Positions 44,288 through 52,264 of a stretch of 64,000 nucleotides of DNA are shown piece by piece (position 1 is the first letter of the stretch; each line of letters starts with the position of its first letter). The notes beneath the pieces were generated by a model. The model was not told the DNA's origin. It searched no databases and saw nothing but the letters and a program-made list of their open reading frames with translations. The DNA lies in assembly GCA_036269075.1 (NCBI GenBank), contig DATASX010000103.1, positions 55,201 through 119,200 of the forward strand. The letters run 5' to 3'. Origin of the DNA: Sporichthyaceae bacterium. GTDB lineage: Bacteria > Actinomycetota > Actinomycetes > Sporichthyales > Sporichthyaceae. The position numbers were made by a program, and so were the translations under genes.

Positions 44288-45940
44288 ATGACCACGCTCA
44301 GCGCCGCGCCGGCGACGGCCTCCAACCGCGCGACCACGAATACCCCCGCGCGCCTGCAGGACTTCGACGTGATCACCGACGACGTCGCCCTGGTCGAGGC
44401 GATGTCGGCCTTCGGCGCCGGCGAGCGCGTTGCCGAGTGTGGCGTCCTCGGCCGGGCGCTGGGGTCGGCGGAGGGTCTGGAGGCCGGCTTCGCGGCGAAC
44501 GAGCATGCACCTGCACACGTCCCGTACGACCGCTCCGGCGTACGGGTCGACGAGATCCGGTTCGATCCTTCCTGGCACCACGTCATGCGGTTGGCCGTCG
44601 AGCACGGGGTGGCCGGGGCGGTCTGGGCCGACGACCAACCCGGCGCCCAGGTCGCCCGCGCGGCCAAGTTCATCGGCGTCGCCCAGGTGGAGGCCGGCGC
44701 GACCTGCCCGCTGGCCATGACCTACGCCTGCGTGCCCGCGCTGCGCCTGGACCCGAACGCCGCCGCGATCTGGGAGCCGCTGGTCACCTCCGGGATCTAC
44801 GACCCGCGTTCGTTGCCGGCCGCACAGAAGCACGGCGCGCTGATCGGCATGGCGTTGACCGAGAAGCAGGGTGGCTCCGACGTGCGGGCGAACACCACCA
44901 GCGCCGAGCCCGACGGCGAGGTCTACCGGGTCACCGGGGAGAAGTGGTTCGTCTCGGCGGTGCACTCCGACGCGCTGTTCGTACTGGCGCAGGCTCCCGA
45001 GGGAGTGAGCTGTCTGCTTGTCCCGCGGCGGCTGCCGGACGGCAGCGACAACGGCTGGACGATCGACCGACTCAAGGACAAGCTCGGCAACCGCTCGAAC
45101 GCGACCGCCGAGGTGCGCTTCGAGCAGGCCCGGGCGCTGATGATCGGCGAACCCGGCCGCGGGGTGCGGGCGATCATGGCGATGATCGGCGGCACCCGGC
45201 AGGACTGCGTGCTCGGCTCGACCGCGGTGCTGCGCACCGGCACGATCGAGGCCATCCACTGGTCCGCGCACCGCTACGCCTTCGGCCGACGCCTCATCGA
45301 CGCCCCTGCCATGACGGCGGTGCTCGCCGACCTGGCGTTGGAGAGTGAGGCGGCCACCTGGTCGGCGTTGCGCCTGGCCCAGGCCACCTCCGACGCCGCG
45401 GCGGGCGACCCGGCCGCCGTGGCGTTCCGCCGGTTGGCCGCCCCGGTGCTGAAGTTCTGGATCTGCAAGCGCGCCCCGCTGCACGCCGCCGAGGCGCTGG
45501 AGTGCCAGGGCGGCTACGGCTACATCGAGGAATCGCGGCTGCCGCGCAACTACCGCGAGGCCCCGCTGATGTCGATCTGGGAGGGCTCGGGCAACGTGCA
45601 GGCCCTCGACGTGCTGCGAGCGATGCAACGCGAACCGGAATGCGTCGCGGCCATGTTCGACGAGCTCACCCGGGCCGGCGGCGCGAACCGGCGCCTGGAC
45701 ACCGCGGTGACCCAACTGCGCGACATGGTCGCAGCAGGCGTCGACGAGGCCCGCGCCCGGGAACTGACGGGGCGGATGGCCCGGTGCCTGCAGGCCTCGC
45801 TGCTGGTCAGGTTCGCCCCGGCAGCGGTGGCCGACGCCTATTGCGCGGGGAAGTTGGAGGACAGCGGCGGCACGCTGGGCTGCCTGCCCGCGGGCGTCGA
45901 CGTCGCCGCGATAGTGGCCCGGCACCGGGTCGCCCGATGA
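44288..45940 (+). CDS. AidB-like acyl-CoA dehydrogenase family protein
   Basis: 550 aa, longer than ordinary acyl-CoA dehydrogenases because of the AidB-type N-terminus (RLQDFDVITDDVALVEAMSAFGA, about 18-40). FAD-binding blocks are MALTEKQGGSDVRAN (about 195) and EKWFVSAVHSDALFVLAQA (about 218). The C-terminal block is ECQGGYGYIEESRLPRNYREAPLMSIWEGSGNVQALDVLR (about 405-445), with Glu at the family's catalytic position. AidB proteins are linked to alkylation response or isovaleryl-CoA oxidation; the role here is more likely metabolic given the neighbours. Its stop overlaps the next start by ATGA. Confidence 0.9.
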   Translation: MTTLSAAPATASNRATTNTPARLQDFDVITDDVALVEAMSAFGAGERVAECGVLGRALGSAEGLEAGFAANEHAPAHVPYDRSGVRVDEIRFDPSWHHVMRLAVEHGVAGAVWADDQPGAQVARAAKFIGVAQVEAGATCPLAMTYACVPALRLDPNAAAIWEPLVTSGIYDPRSLPAAQKHGALIGMALTEKQGGSDVRANTTSAEPDGEVYRVTGEKWFVSAVHSDALFVLAQAPEGVSCLLVPRRLPDGSDNGWTIDRLKDKLGNRSNATAEVRFEQARALMIGEPGRGVRAIMAMIGGTRQDCVLGSTAVLRTGTIEAIHWSAHRYAFGRRLIDAPAMTAVLADLALESEAATWSALRLAQATSDAAAGDPAAVAFRRLAAPVLKFWICKRAPLHAAEALECQGGYGYIEESRLPRNYREAPLMSIWEGSGNVQALDVLRAMQREPECVAAMFDELTRAGGANRRLDTAVTQLRDMVAAGVDEARARELTGRMARCLQASLLVRFAPAAVADAYCAGKLEDSGGTLGCLPAGVDVAAIVARHRVAR

Positions 45941-46935
45941 CCCGAGTGGTGGCCGTCCAACCGGCCCTGCGGATCGGGGACGTCGAGGGCAACCTGCGTC
46001 GCTGCGCGGACCTGGTCAGCGCCGCGGCCAAGGAGCACTCCCCCGACGCGATCTTCCTGCCCGAGGCGATGACCTCGCCGAACGCGTACGACCGCCGGAT
46101 GCGTTCGGTCGCCCGGCCGCTGCTCGGTACGCCGCTGCATACCCTGCGTCAGTTGGCCCGCGACCACGGGTGTCTGGTGGGCGGGGGGTTCATCGCGGTG
46201 CGCGGCGCGGACACCAAGGGCACCTACGCGCTGTGCGAGCCCGACGGCGGCATCCACCTGCACGACAAGGACCAGCCCTCGTTCTGGGAGAACAACTACT
46301 ACTCCGCGGGCACCGACGACGGGGTCATGAACACCTCGATCGGGCCGATCGGCTGCGCAAACGGGTTCGAGTGTGGGCGGGTGCGCACCGCCAAGCGCAT
46401 GGTGGGCCGGGTCCGCCTGCTGGCCGGCGGTATGCACTTCCCCTCGTTCCCGACCTGGGCGGCCACCAAGGGCTGGTTCATCAAGCGGGACGAGGAATTC
46501 CTGATGCAGTACTGCCGGGAGACCCCGCCCCGGATGGCCCGGATGCTCGGCGTCCCGGCCGTGCATCCCTCTCACGTCGGACCGTTCACCATGGAAACCC
46601 CGTTGGTGCCGGGGCTGGGCTGGCCGTCCCGGATGCTCGGCGAGACCACGATCTGCAACGCCGACGGGCTGATCCTGCAACGCATGTCCTACGCCGACGG
46701 CGAGGGCTACGTCTGCGCCGAGGTGGACATGGCCGAACCTCAACCCCGCGACCCCATCCCGGACCTGTTCTGGAACGCCCCGTTCCCGATCTCGGTGCAC
46801 CTGGTCTGGTACGCAGGCAATGCGCACGGGGTGGCGAAGTACCGGGCGATGAAGGCGTTGCGACGGCACTCCTGGGAGCCCGGCACGGACCTGCCCGCCT
46901 ACACCTGCCCGGAGCAGGCCCCGCCGCTAGCGTGA
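45937..46935 (+). CDS. Nitrilase-superfamily protein lacking the nucleophilic Cys (paralogue B)
   Basis: 332 aa, homologous to the protein at 41763. The triad Glu is in IFLPEAMTSPN (about 43) and the Lys in LHDKDQPSFWENNYY (about 111). The nucleophile region reads IGCANGFECG (about 138-147): Gly stands at the aligned Cys position, with Cys residues three before and three after it. The flanking Cys are not shared with paralogue A, so they are unlikely to be the conserved nucleophile. It is coupled by ATGA to the AidB-like dehydrogenase, mirroring the FAD/paralogue A pair on the other strand. Confidence 0.85.
   Translation: MTRVVAVQPALRIGDVEGNLRRCADLVSAAAKEHSPDAIFLPEAMTSPNAYDRRMRSVARPLLGTPLHTLRQLARDHGCLVGGGFIAVRGADTKGTYALCEPDGGIHLHDKDQPSFWENNYYSAGTDDGVMNTSIGPIGCANGFECGRVRTAKRMVGRVRLLAGGMHFPSFPTWAATKGWFIKRDEEFLMQYCRETPPRMARMLGVPAVHPSHVGPFTMETPLVPGLGWPSRMLGETTICNADGLILQRMSYADGEGYVCAEVDMAEPQPRDPIPDLFWNAPFPISVHLVWYAGNAHGVAKYRAMKALRRHSWEPGTDLPAYTCPEQAPPLA
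46928..46933 (+). promoter_or_regulatory. -10 box TAGCGT before the LuxR gene
   Basis: It overlaps the end of paralogue B and ends 6 nt before the GTG at 46940, giving the regulator a possible leaderless promoter of its own. Confidence 0.4.
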
Positions 46936-46939
46936 CCTC

Positions 46940-48055
46940 GTGACCTCCATCGCCAACCGGGTGCAGCACCCCCTGGCCGGGGACCTGCCGCTGTGGCCGG
47001 AAAACCCGCCCGCCGGGCCCGGCTCGGAAGCCCGGGCCGCGCTCGACGACGAACTCGCGAACCTGGAGGAGCGCATCGGCGGGCTAGCGGCAAACGCCGA
47101 TCCCGAATTGCAGAAGGCGGTGCGGGCACTGGCCGACCTGCACGAGCGCCGCGACCGGGCCACCGACGACCAACTCCGCGAGCGCCTGACGGTGCTCGCC
47201 CGGGTGCACCTGGCACTGGCGCATCTGCGCCGGATGCCCAATACCGAGGCGATGATCGCGGCGGCGCCGCGGCAGGCCTGCGAGGCCTGCGGCTTCGACC
47301 GGGCGGTGCTCTACCGGGTCCGCGGAAAGGAACTGTTCGCCGAGTCGTTCTGGGTGGACGGGGACCCGCAGGCAGCGGCGCGGTTGCTCGCGTTCAGCCG
47401 CGAACACCCAGCGGTGCTGGTCGCACAGGTGCTGGAGACGGAGATGATCCGCCGCCGCCGGCCGATGGCCATCCAGCAGGTGGTGGACAACCCGCGGGTG
47501 TTCGCCGAGTTGGCCGAGGCCTACCAGACCCACTCCTACGTGGCCGCGCCGATCATGCCGGAGGGCCGGGTGATCGGGTTCATCCACGCCGACCATCGAC
47601 TCAAGCCTCGACGGGTCGACGAATTCGACCGGGACTCGCTGTGGGCGTTCGCCGAGGGCTTCGGGTTTGCCGTGGAGCGCGCGCAACTGACGGACCGGCT
47701 GCGCGCGCAGGGCCAGGAGCTGCGGCGCCTGCTGCAGCGCACCGAAGCGGTGGTCGCGGAGTACCTGGACGCCGAGGTGGAGTTGGTCAGCGCCGGGTTC
47801 GAGGGCGCCGGGGCGGCGGGCGCGACCAGCGCGATCCTGCCCATCGAGGACAACCCGGTGGCCGCCGGCTTGTCCAAGCGCGAACTGGAGGTGCTGGCGC
47901 TGCTCGGCGACGGCGCGTCCAACGCACACATCGCGGCCCGGCTGGTCATAACCGAGGACACCGCCAAGTCGCACGTGAAACGCATCCTGCGCAAGCTCGG
48001 CGCGGCCAACCGCGTGGAAGCGGCGACCATCTGGCTCAAGGCGCAACAGCGCTGA
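46940..48055 (+). CDS. GAF-domain LuxR-type transcriptional regulator
   Basis: 371 aa from GTG. A helical N-terminus (about 30-90) with charged repeats could form a coiled coil. A GAF-like sensor follows (about 105-240; RQACEACGFDRAVLYRVRGKEL, SYVAAPIMPEGRVIGFIHADH). The C-terminal LuxR HTH is GLSKRELEVLALLGDGASNAHIAARLVITEDTAKSHVKRILRKLGA (about 308-355). No receiver domain is present, so it probably senses a small ligand directly. It lies 4 nt after paralogue B and is the likely local regulator of the divergent flavoenzyme/nitrilase-like genes. Confidence 0.9.
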   Translation: MTSIANRVQHPLAGDLPLWPENPPAGPGSEARAALDDELANLEERIGGLAANADPELQKAVRALADLHERRDRATDDQLRERLTVLARVHLALAHLRRMPNTEAMIAAAPRQACEACGFDRAVLYRVRGKELFAESFWVDGDPQAAARLLAFSREHPAVLVAQVLETEMIRRRRPMAIQQVVDNPRVFAELAEAYQTHSYVAAPIMPEGRVIGFIHADHRLKPRRVDEFDRDSLWAFAEGFGFAVERAQLTDRLRAQGQELRRLLQRTEAVVAEYLDAEVELVSAGFEGAGAAGATSAILPIEDNPVAAGLSKRELEVLALLGDGASNAHIAARLVITEDTAKSHVKRILRKLGAANRVEAATIWLKAQQR

Positions 48056-48084
48056 ACCTCGATCCACGCAACGAAAGGGCGGCC

Positions 48085-48990
48085 GTGACCGACTTCAGCA
48101 CCCTCGTCTACCGCACCGACGCGGGCATCGCCACGATCACGTTGAACCGGCCGGACCGCCTGAACACGATCGTGCCCCCGATGCCCGACGAGCTCGCGGC
48201 GGCGGTGGAGCTGGCCGTGCGCGACACCGACGTCAAGGTGATAGTGCTGCGCGGCGCGGGCCGCTCGTTCTGCGCCGGCTTCGACTTCAGCGGGGGTTTC
48301 CGGCACTGGGACGACCTGCTCTACACCGACGGCAAGTGGGACCCGGGCAAGGAGTTCATCGCCGCGTCCTCGCCCACGTTGGGGTGGGTGCCGAAGTTCA
48401 TGAGCCTGTGGCACAGCCCGAAGCCGGTCATTGCCCAGGTGCACGGCTGGTGCGTCGGCGGGGGCAGCGAGATGGCGTTGTGCGCCGACCTGGTGATCAT
48501 GGCCGAGGACGCGGTGATCGGCACGCCCTACTCGCGCATGTGGGGCTGCCACCACGCGGGCATGTGGGTCTACCGGCTCGGACTCACCAAGGCCAAGGAG
48601 TACGCGTTGACCGGGAAAGCACTGACCGGCGTCGAGGCCAAGGCGCTCGAACTGGTCAACGACGCCGTGCCGTTCGACCAACTGGAGCAACGCGTCCACG
48701 AGACCGCCCAACAGCTGATGAGCATCCCGCTCAACCAGCTCACCGCGATGAAGCTGGTGATCAACCAGGCCTACGCCAACCAGGGTCTGGGCTCCACGCA
48801 ACTGGTCGGCAGCCTGCTGGACGGGATGCTGCGCAACACCCCGGAGGCGCTGGAGTTCATCGAGTTCGCCGAACGCGAAGGCGTACCGGCCTCGGTAGCC
48901 CGCCGCGACGGCCCGTTCGCCGACTACTCGCAGGGCGTGCGGCCCGACCCGAGCCACGTCAACGACGTGACCCCACGCTGGGCCGGTTGA
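48085..48990 (+). CDS. Crotonase-family protein (enoyl-CoA hydratase-like)
   Basis: 301 aa from GTG with AAAGGG just upstream. Oxyanion-hole blocks are SFCAGFDFSGGF (about 67-78) and GWCVGGGSEMALCADLVIMAE (about 128-148). The first catalytic Glu (GGGSE) is present, but the residue 20 positions later, Glu in true hydratases, is Tyr (GTPYSRMWG). It is therefore probably an isomerase, hydrolase or lyase of the superfamily rather than a hydratase. It is about 30 nt downstream of the GAF-LuxR gene on the same strand, so it likely belongs to the same functional cluster. Confidence 0.88.
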   Translation: MTDFSTLVYRTDAGIATITLNRPDRLNTIVPPMPDELAAAVELAVRDTDVKVIVLRGAGRSFCAGFDFSGGFRHWDDLLYTDGKWDPGKEFIAASSPTLGWVPKFMSLWHSPKPVIAQVHGWCVGGGSEMALCADLVIMAEDAVIGTPYSRMWGCHHAGMWVYRLGLTKAKEYALTGKALTGVEAKALELVNDAVPFDQLEQRVHETAQQLMSIPLNQLTAMKLVINQAYANQGLGSTQLVGSLLDGMLRNTPEALEFIEFAEREGVPASVARRDGPFADYSQGVRPDPSHVNDVTPRWAG

Positions 48991-49003
48991 CCAGCCGCCG
49001 GCG

Positions 49004-50500
49004 TCAGTTCGGCGACGGTGTCCGGCGCTCCGATGCGACCGCCGGCATTGCGGTGGCCCGTGGGTGCGGCGATCTGGTCGGCTGCGGCGACTTGTCCGGC
49101 TGCGGCAACCCCTCCGGCTGCGGCGCCTTGTCCTTGTGCGGCGGCTTCGGGGCCAACATCGGCGGCATCAGGACGTTGCGGACCGCAGTGCCGTAGGCGG
49201 GCGGATTCGGGTCGGTGTAGTGCGGGAAGCTGCCGGTGCGCCAGGAGTCCAACTGGGCGGCCGGCACGGTGTTCAACCAGCCGGCGAGTTCGCCGTAGCT
49301 GACGCAGCGCACCTCGGGCTTGTTGCAGACCTCCTTGGCGATCGAGGCGATCGCCCGGGTGTAAGTGCCGTGGTCCCACATCTCGGGGTGGTTGCCGAAG
49401 TTGATCGGGGCGCGGTCGCCCGTGTAGGACTTCTCGAAGTACGCACGTTCGGTGTCCAGCATCTGCTGGCCCCACTGGTCCGAGGTAGCCGGGCTCACCC
49501 AGCGGTCCTCGCAGTCCGGGTCGTGCCAGGCGCAGATGTTGTAGTCCATGCCGAGCTCGTAGCGAGTCGACCCGTACATGTGCCAGTCGGGCAGTCCGAT
49601 CGTCCACAGGTTCGTCGGGCCGGTGTCCGAGGTGCCCCGGTAGGGCCAGCGGACGAACGGGGTCGGGCTGGTGTCGTAGGTGTATCCGTGCTTGGCGAGC
49701 ACCGGGTACAGATTGTGGAAGTTGCCTTCCAGGCAGGGGGTTCGTGAGCCGACGATGTCCTTGGACGTGAAGCCCAGGTTCACCGGCGGGGTCAGGTTGT
49801 TGGTCTGGTTGGCGTTGTCGACCATCTTGTCGAACTGCTCGACCTCGTGTTCCCAGTCCGCCGCGCTGAACGACCCGACCGCGCCCGGGGACTTGCCGCA
49901 GATGTGGCCGCCGTAGTGGGTGGCGATCTCGTTCCCCTCGGCGTAGGCGCCCTTGAGGTTGTTCATCTCGTGGCGCACCGCGTCGAGCTGGCTCTCGCCC
50001 GGCAGTGTCTCGGCGTGGTCGAACGCGAAGCCCATGTGCGAGTTGCCCGGGCCGAGCTGCGGGGCGTCGTAGGTGTGCAGGGTCTGGCTGGTCAACAGCA
50101 TCGGGCCGGACAGGAAGAACGTCATGCGGGCGTTGTAGGCCCGTGAGACCTTCCGCCAGTAGTCGAAGATCGCATAGGTCCCGTCGGTGTTCTCGACGGC
50201 GTTGCCGGAGTCGTCGAACCCGAACACCACGACCTGCGGCGGCCGTTGCCCGGCCGCCACCGGACCCAGCGCCGGCGGCCCGATCCGATCGCCGCGCGCG
50301 GGCTCCGCCGGTGCCATCACCGCGGTGTTGACGCTCGGCTGTGCAGCCGCAGCCGCAGCCGCAGCCGCAGCCGCCGCGGGTGCCGTCGGCGAAGCAACGC
50401 CCGCGCCCGCCGCCGCCAGGCCGGCACCCCCAGGCCCGGCACAGCCGGCCAACGCGGTCACCATGATCAGCGCCGCGCCAACACCCAGACGATTGCTCAT
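49004..50500 (-). CDS. Secreted polysaccharide-deacetylase-like lipoprotein
   Basis: 498 aa. The lipoprotein signal is ALIMVTALAGC (lipobox LAGC, about 17-20), followed by an Ala-rich linker with a 12-Ala run. The catalytic part (about 85-430) has NodB-like features: FGFDDSG (Asp pair, about 95), ARMTFFLSG (about 122) and IATHYGGH (His-x3-His, about 195). The long insertions and NFGNHPEMWDHGTY suggest a divergent carbohydrate esterase family 4-like enzyme acting on envelope or environmental glycans. The C-terminus is a Pro-rich tail (PQPEGLPQPDKSPQPTRSP), probably cell-wall exposed. Confidence 0.8.
   Translation of the reverse strand: MSNRLGVGAALIMVTALAGCAGPGGAGLAAAGAGVASPTAPAAAAAAAAAAAAQPSVNTAVMAPAEPARGDRIGPPALGPVAAGQRPPQVVVFGFDDSGNAVENTDGTYAIFDYWRKVSRAYNARMTFFLSGPMLLTSQTLHTYDAPQLGPGNSHMGFAFDHAETLPGESQLDAVRHEMNNLKGAYAEGNEIATHYGGHICGKSPGAVGSFSAADWEHEVEQFDKMVDNANQTNNLTPPVNLGFTSKDIVGSRTPCLEGNFHNLYPVLAKHGYTYDTSPTPFVRWPYRGTSDTGPTNLWTIGLPDWHMYGSTRYELGMDYNICAWHDPDCEDRWVSPATSDQWGQQMLDTERAYFEKSYTGDRAPINFGNHPEMWDHGTYTRAIASIAKEVCNKPEVRCVSYGELAGWLNTVPAAQLDSWRTGSFPHYTDPNPPAYGTAVRNVLMPPMLAPKPPHKDKAPQPEGLPQPDKSPQPTRSPHPRATAMPAVASERRTPSPN
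50343..50372. repeat. Hexanucleotide microsatellite (GCAGCC)5
   Basis: Five perfect GCAGCC units inside the deacetylase-like gene encode most of a poly-Ala linker. Copy-number changes would keep the frame. Confidence 0.75.
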
Positions 50501-50586
50501 TTGCGCAGGGTGACACGCCAAACAGGGCAAATCAGGTGAATGCCTGAAACCACGCCCATCGAGACGTAAAACCTCTCCCGGCCGGC

Positions 50587-51252
50587 TCAGCCGCGGGCCA
50601 ACGTCCCGGCGATCAAGGTCGCCAACGTCTGCTCCAGCGCCGGCCCGAGATCGATGCTGAACTCGGAGAGCCGCGGATCGCGGGCGTACGCCTCGATGGT
50701 CGCCGGGGACAAACAGCTGTACGACCAGAAAGCGCCCGCCAGCACCAGCGCCAGCAGGCAGATCCGGCCGGCCTCCGCGCCGAGTTCCGGGACGTGCCGG
50801 CGGACCTCGGCAGCGAGCAGCTCCAGCCCGTCGTACCCGGCCTGCTTGAACCGGAGAACCACGTCGGCGGAGACGTTGTGCTCCAGCACCGCCGGCTGGG
50901 CGCTGATCAGGTCGCAGAGCACGGTGTGCCGACGCAGGGTCGTGCTCAGCACCTCGGCGAGTTGGTCGCCCCGTCGCTTCGCGGACCTCCCGGCGCGCAC
51001 GGTCCGGGGGAGTTCCTCCAGGACGTCGGCGAGCCACAGCCGAGCAGCTCGGTCCAGCAGTTGGAGCAACACGTCCTCGCGGGACTCGAAGTACCGCAGC
51101 ACGTTCGACTTCGCCAGCCCGACCCGGCGGCTGAGCTCGTTGAGGCTCAGCTCGGCGACCGGCATCTCCGCGAGCATCCCGGCCGCGGTCTCCAGGATCA
51201 CCTGGCGCCGGACCTCGCGCTGTTCCTCGCTGCGGGCGCGGGCGAACTCCAC
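50587..51252 (-). CDS. TetR-family regulator of the divergent SDR
   Basis: 221 aa from GTG. The HTH is VAELSLNELSRRVGLAKSNVLRYFESREDVLLQLL (about 32-66). The ligand domain ends GAFWSYSCLSPATIEAYARDPRL, a hallmark of the actinobacterial TetR_C_17-like group found beside SDR oxidoreductases. A TAATCT -10 box (51264-51259) lies exactly 6 nt before the GTG, so the start is probably leaderless. It almost certainly represses itself and the divergent SDR via the operators at 51262-51328. Confidence 0.93.
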   Translation of the reverse strand: MEFARARSEEQREVRRQVILETAAGMLAEMPVAELSLNELSRRVGLAKSNVLRYFESREDVLLQLLDRAARLWLADVLEELPRTVRAGRSAKRRGDQLAEVLSTTLRRHTVLCDLISAQPAVLEHNVSADVVLRFKQAGYDGLELLAAEVRRHVPELGAEAGRICLLALVLAGAFWSYSCLSPATIEAYARDPRLSEFSIDLGPALEQTLATLIAGTLARG

Positions 51253-51258
51253 TCCCCC

Positions 51259-51264
51259 AGATTA
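51259..51264 (-). promoter_or_regulatory. -10 box TAATCT, predicted leaderless TetR start
   Basis: The hexamer is followed by GGGGGA and then the GTG start. Confidence 0.55.
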
Positions 51265-51328
51265 CAGACCACGAGTCTCTTGACAAGAGACCGTTGGTTT
51301 CTTAGCGTAAGAGACCGATGGTCTGTAA
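51262..51328. promoter_or_regulatory. Nested operators of the TetR/SDR divergent promoter
   Basis: The outer repeat is TTACAGACCA (51262-51271) with TGGTCTGTAA (51319-51328). The inner palindrome GTCTCTT-GAC-AAGAGAC (51275-51291) covers the SDR -35, and AGACC-GAT-GGTCT lies at 51313-51325. Confidence 0.7.
51280..51308 (+). promoter_or_regulatory. SDR promoter TTGACA-N17-TAGCGT
   Basis: A consensus -35 (51280-51285) lies inside the operator palindrome, with the -10 at 51303-51308 at optimal spacing. Confidence 0.7.
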
Positions 51329-51346
51329 CTACGGACGGAGACTGCG

Positions 51347-52264
51347 ATGAGCGAGCACTGGACCGAGAACGACATCCCCGACCAGAGCGGCCGCGTTGCA
51401 GTGGTGACCGGCTCCAACACCGGGTTGGGCTTCGAGACGGCGCGGGCGCTGGCCGCCCACCGGGCCACCGTCGTGCTGGCCGTCCGCGACCCCGAGCGCG
51501 GCAAGCAGGCCGCCGCCCGGATCGCGCAGGCCGTCCCCGGCGCGGATCTGACGGTGCAGCAGTTGGACCTGGCCTCGCTGGCCTCCGTGCGGAGCGCGGC
51601 CGCCGAGCTGTCCGACCGGCACCCCCGCATCGACCTGCTGATCAACAACGCCGGCGTCATGTACCCGCCCCGGACGAGCACCGCCGACGGCTTCGAGCTT
51701 CAGTTCGGAACCAACCACCTGGGCCATTTCGCGTTGACCGGCCTGCTGCTCGACCGCCTGCTGGCCACCCCCGGCTCACGGGTCGTCACGGTCAGCAGCA
51801 TCGGGCACCGCATCCGCGCGCAGATCCACTTCGACGACCTGCACTGGGAGCGCAGCTACAGCCGCCCCGGCTCCTACGGCCAGTCCAAGTTGGCCAACCT
51901 GATGTTCACCTACGAACTCCAGCGCCGACTCGCAGCCGCAGACACGACCACCCTCGCGCTGGCCGCCCACCCGGGCGCCTCGGACACCGAACTGGTGCGC
52001 CACCTGCCCGCCGCGCTGCGCAGGATCGCGCCGGTGCTCGCGCCGCTGGTCGCGCAGCCCGCCGCCCGCGGAGCGCTGCCGACGCTGCGTGCTGCCACCG
52101 ACCCGACCGTCGGCGGTGGCCAGTACTACGGTCCCGACGGCTTCGGCCAGATGCGCGGCTACCCACGGCTGGTCACCTCCAGCGCCCAGTCGCACGACGC
52201 CGGGCTGGCGCACCGGCTGTGGACCGTCTCGGAGGAACTGACCGGAGTCCACTTCACCGTGTAG
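51347..52264 (+). CDS. Short-chain dehydrogenase (retinol dehydrogenase/WWOX-like)
   Basis: 305 aa. The cofactor motif is VAVVTGSNTGLGFETARALA (about 17-36), LLINNAGVM is at about 100, and the active site is TVSSIGH with Tyr-x3-Lys in SYGQSKLANLM (about 180). RDPERGK after beta-2 suggests NADP preference. This group reduces or oxidises hydrophobic carbonyl compounds. It is under clear TetR control from the divergent gene, so it is probably induced by a xenobiotic or metabolite. Confidence 0.93.
   Translation: MSEHWTENDIPDQSGRVAVVTGSNTGLGFETARALAAHRATVVLAVRDPERGKQAAARIAQAVPGADLTVQQLDLASLASVRSAAAELSDRHPRIDLLINNAGVMYPPRTSTADGFELQFGTNHLGHFALTGLLLDRLLATPGSRVVTVSSIGHRIRAQIHFDDLHWERSYSRPGSYGQSKLANLMFTYELQRRLAAADTTTLALAAHPGASDTELVRHLPAALRRIAPVLAPLVAQPAARGALPTLRAATDPTVGGGQYYGPDGFGQMRGYPRLVTSSAQSHDAGLAHRLWTVSEELTGVHFTV

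Noticed and set aside
42770..45925. A continuous minus-strand frame of 1051 codons
   Set aside because: Only the part from 44173 down encodes a recognisable FAD protein. The rest is the antisense of the AidB-like dehydrogenase gene and lacks homology-like features.
44288..45940. A DNA alkylation-repair role (AidB) as firm annotation
   Set aside because: The family match is good but no alkylation-response genes are adjacent; coupling to a nitrilase-like gene points to metabolism, so only AidB-like is claimed.
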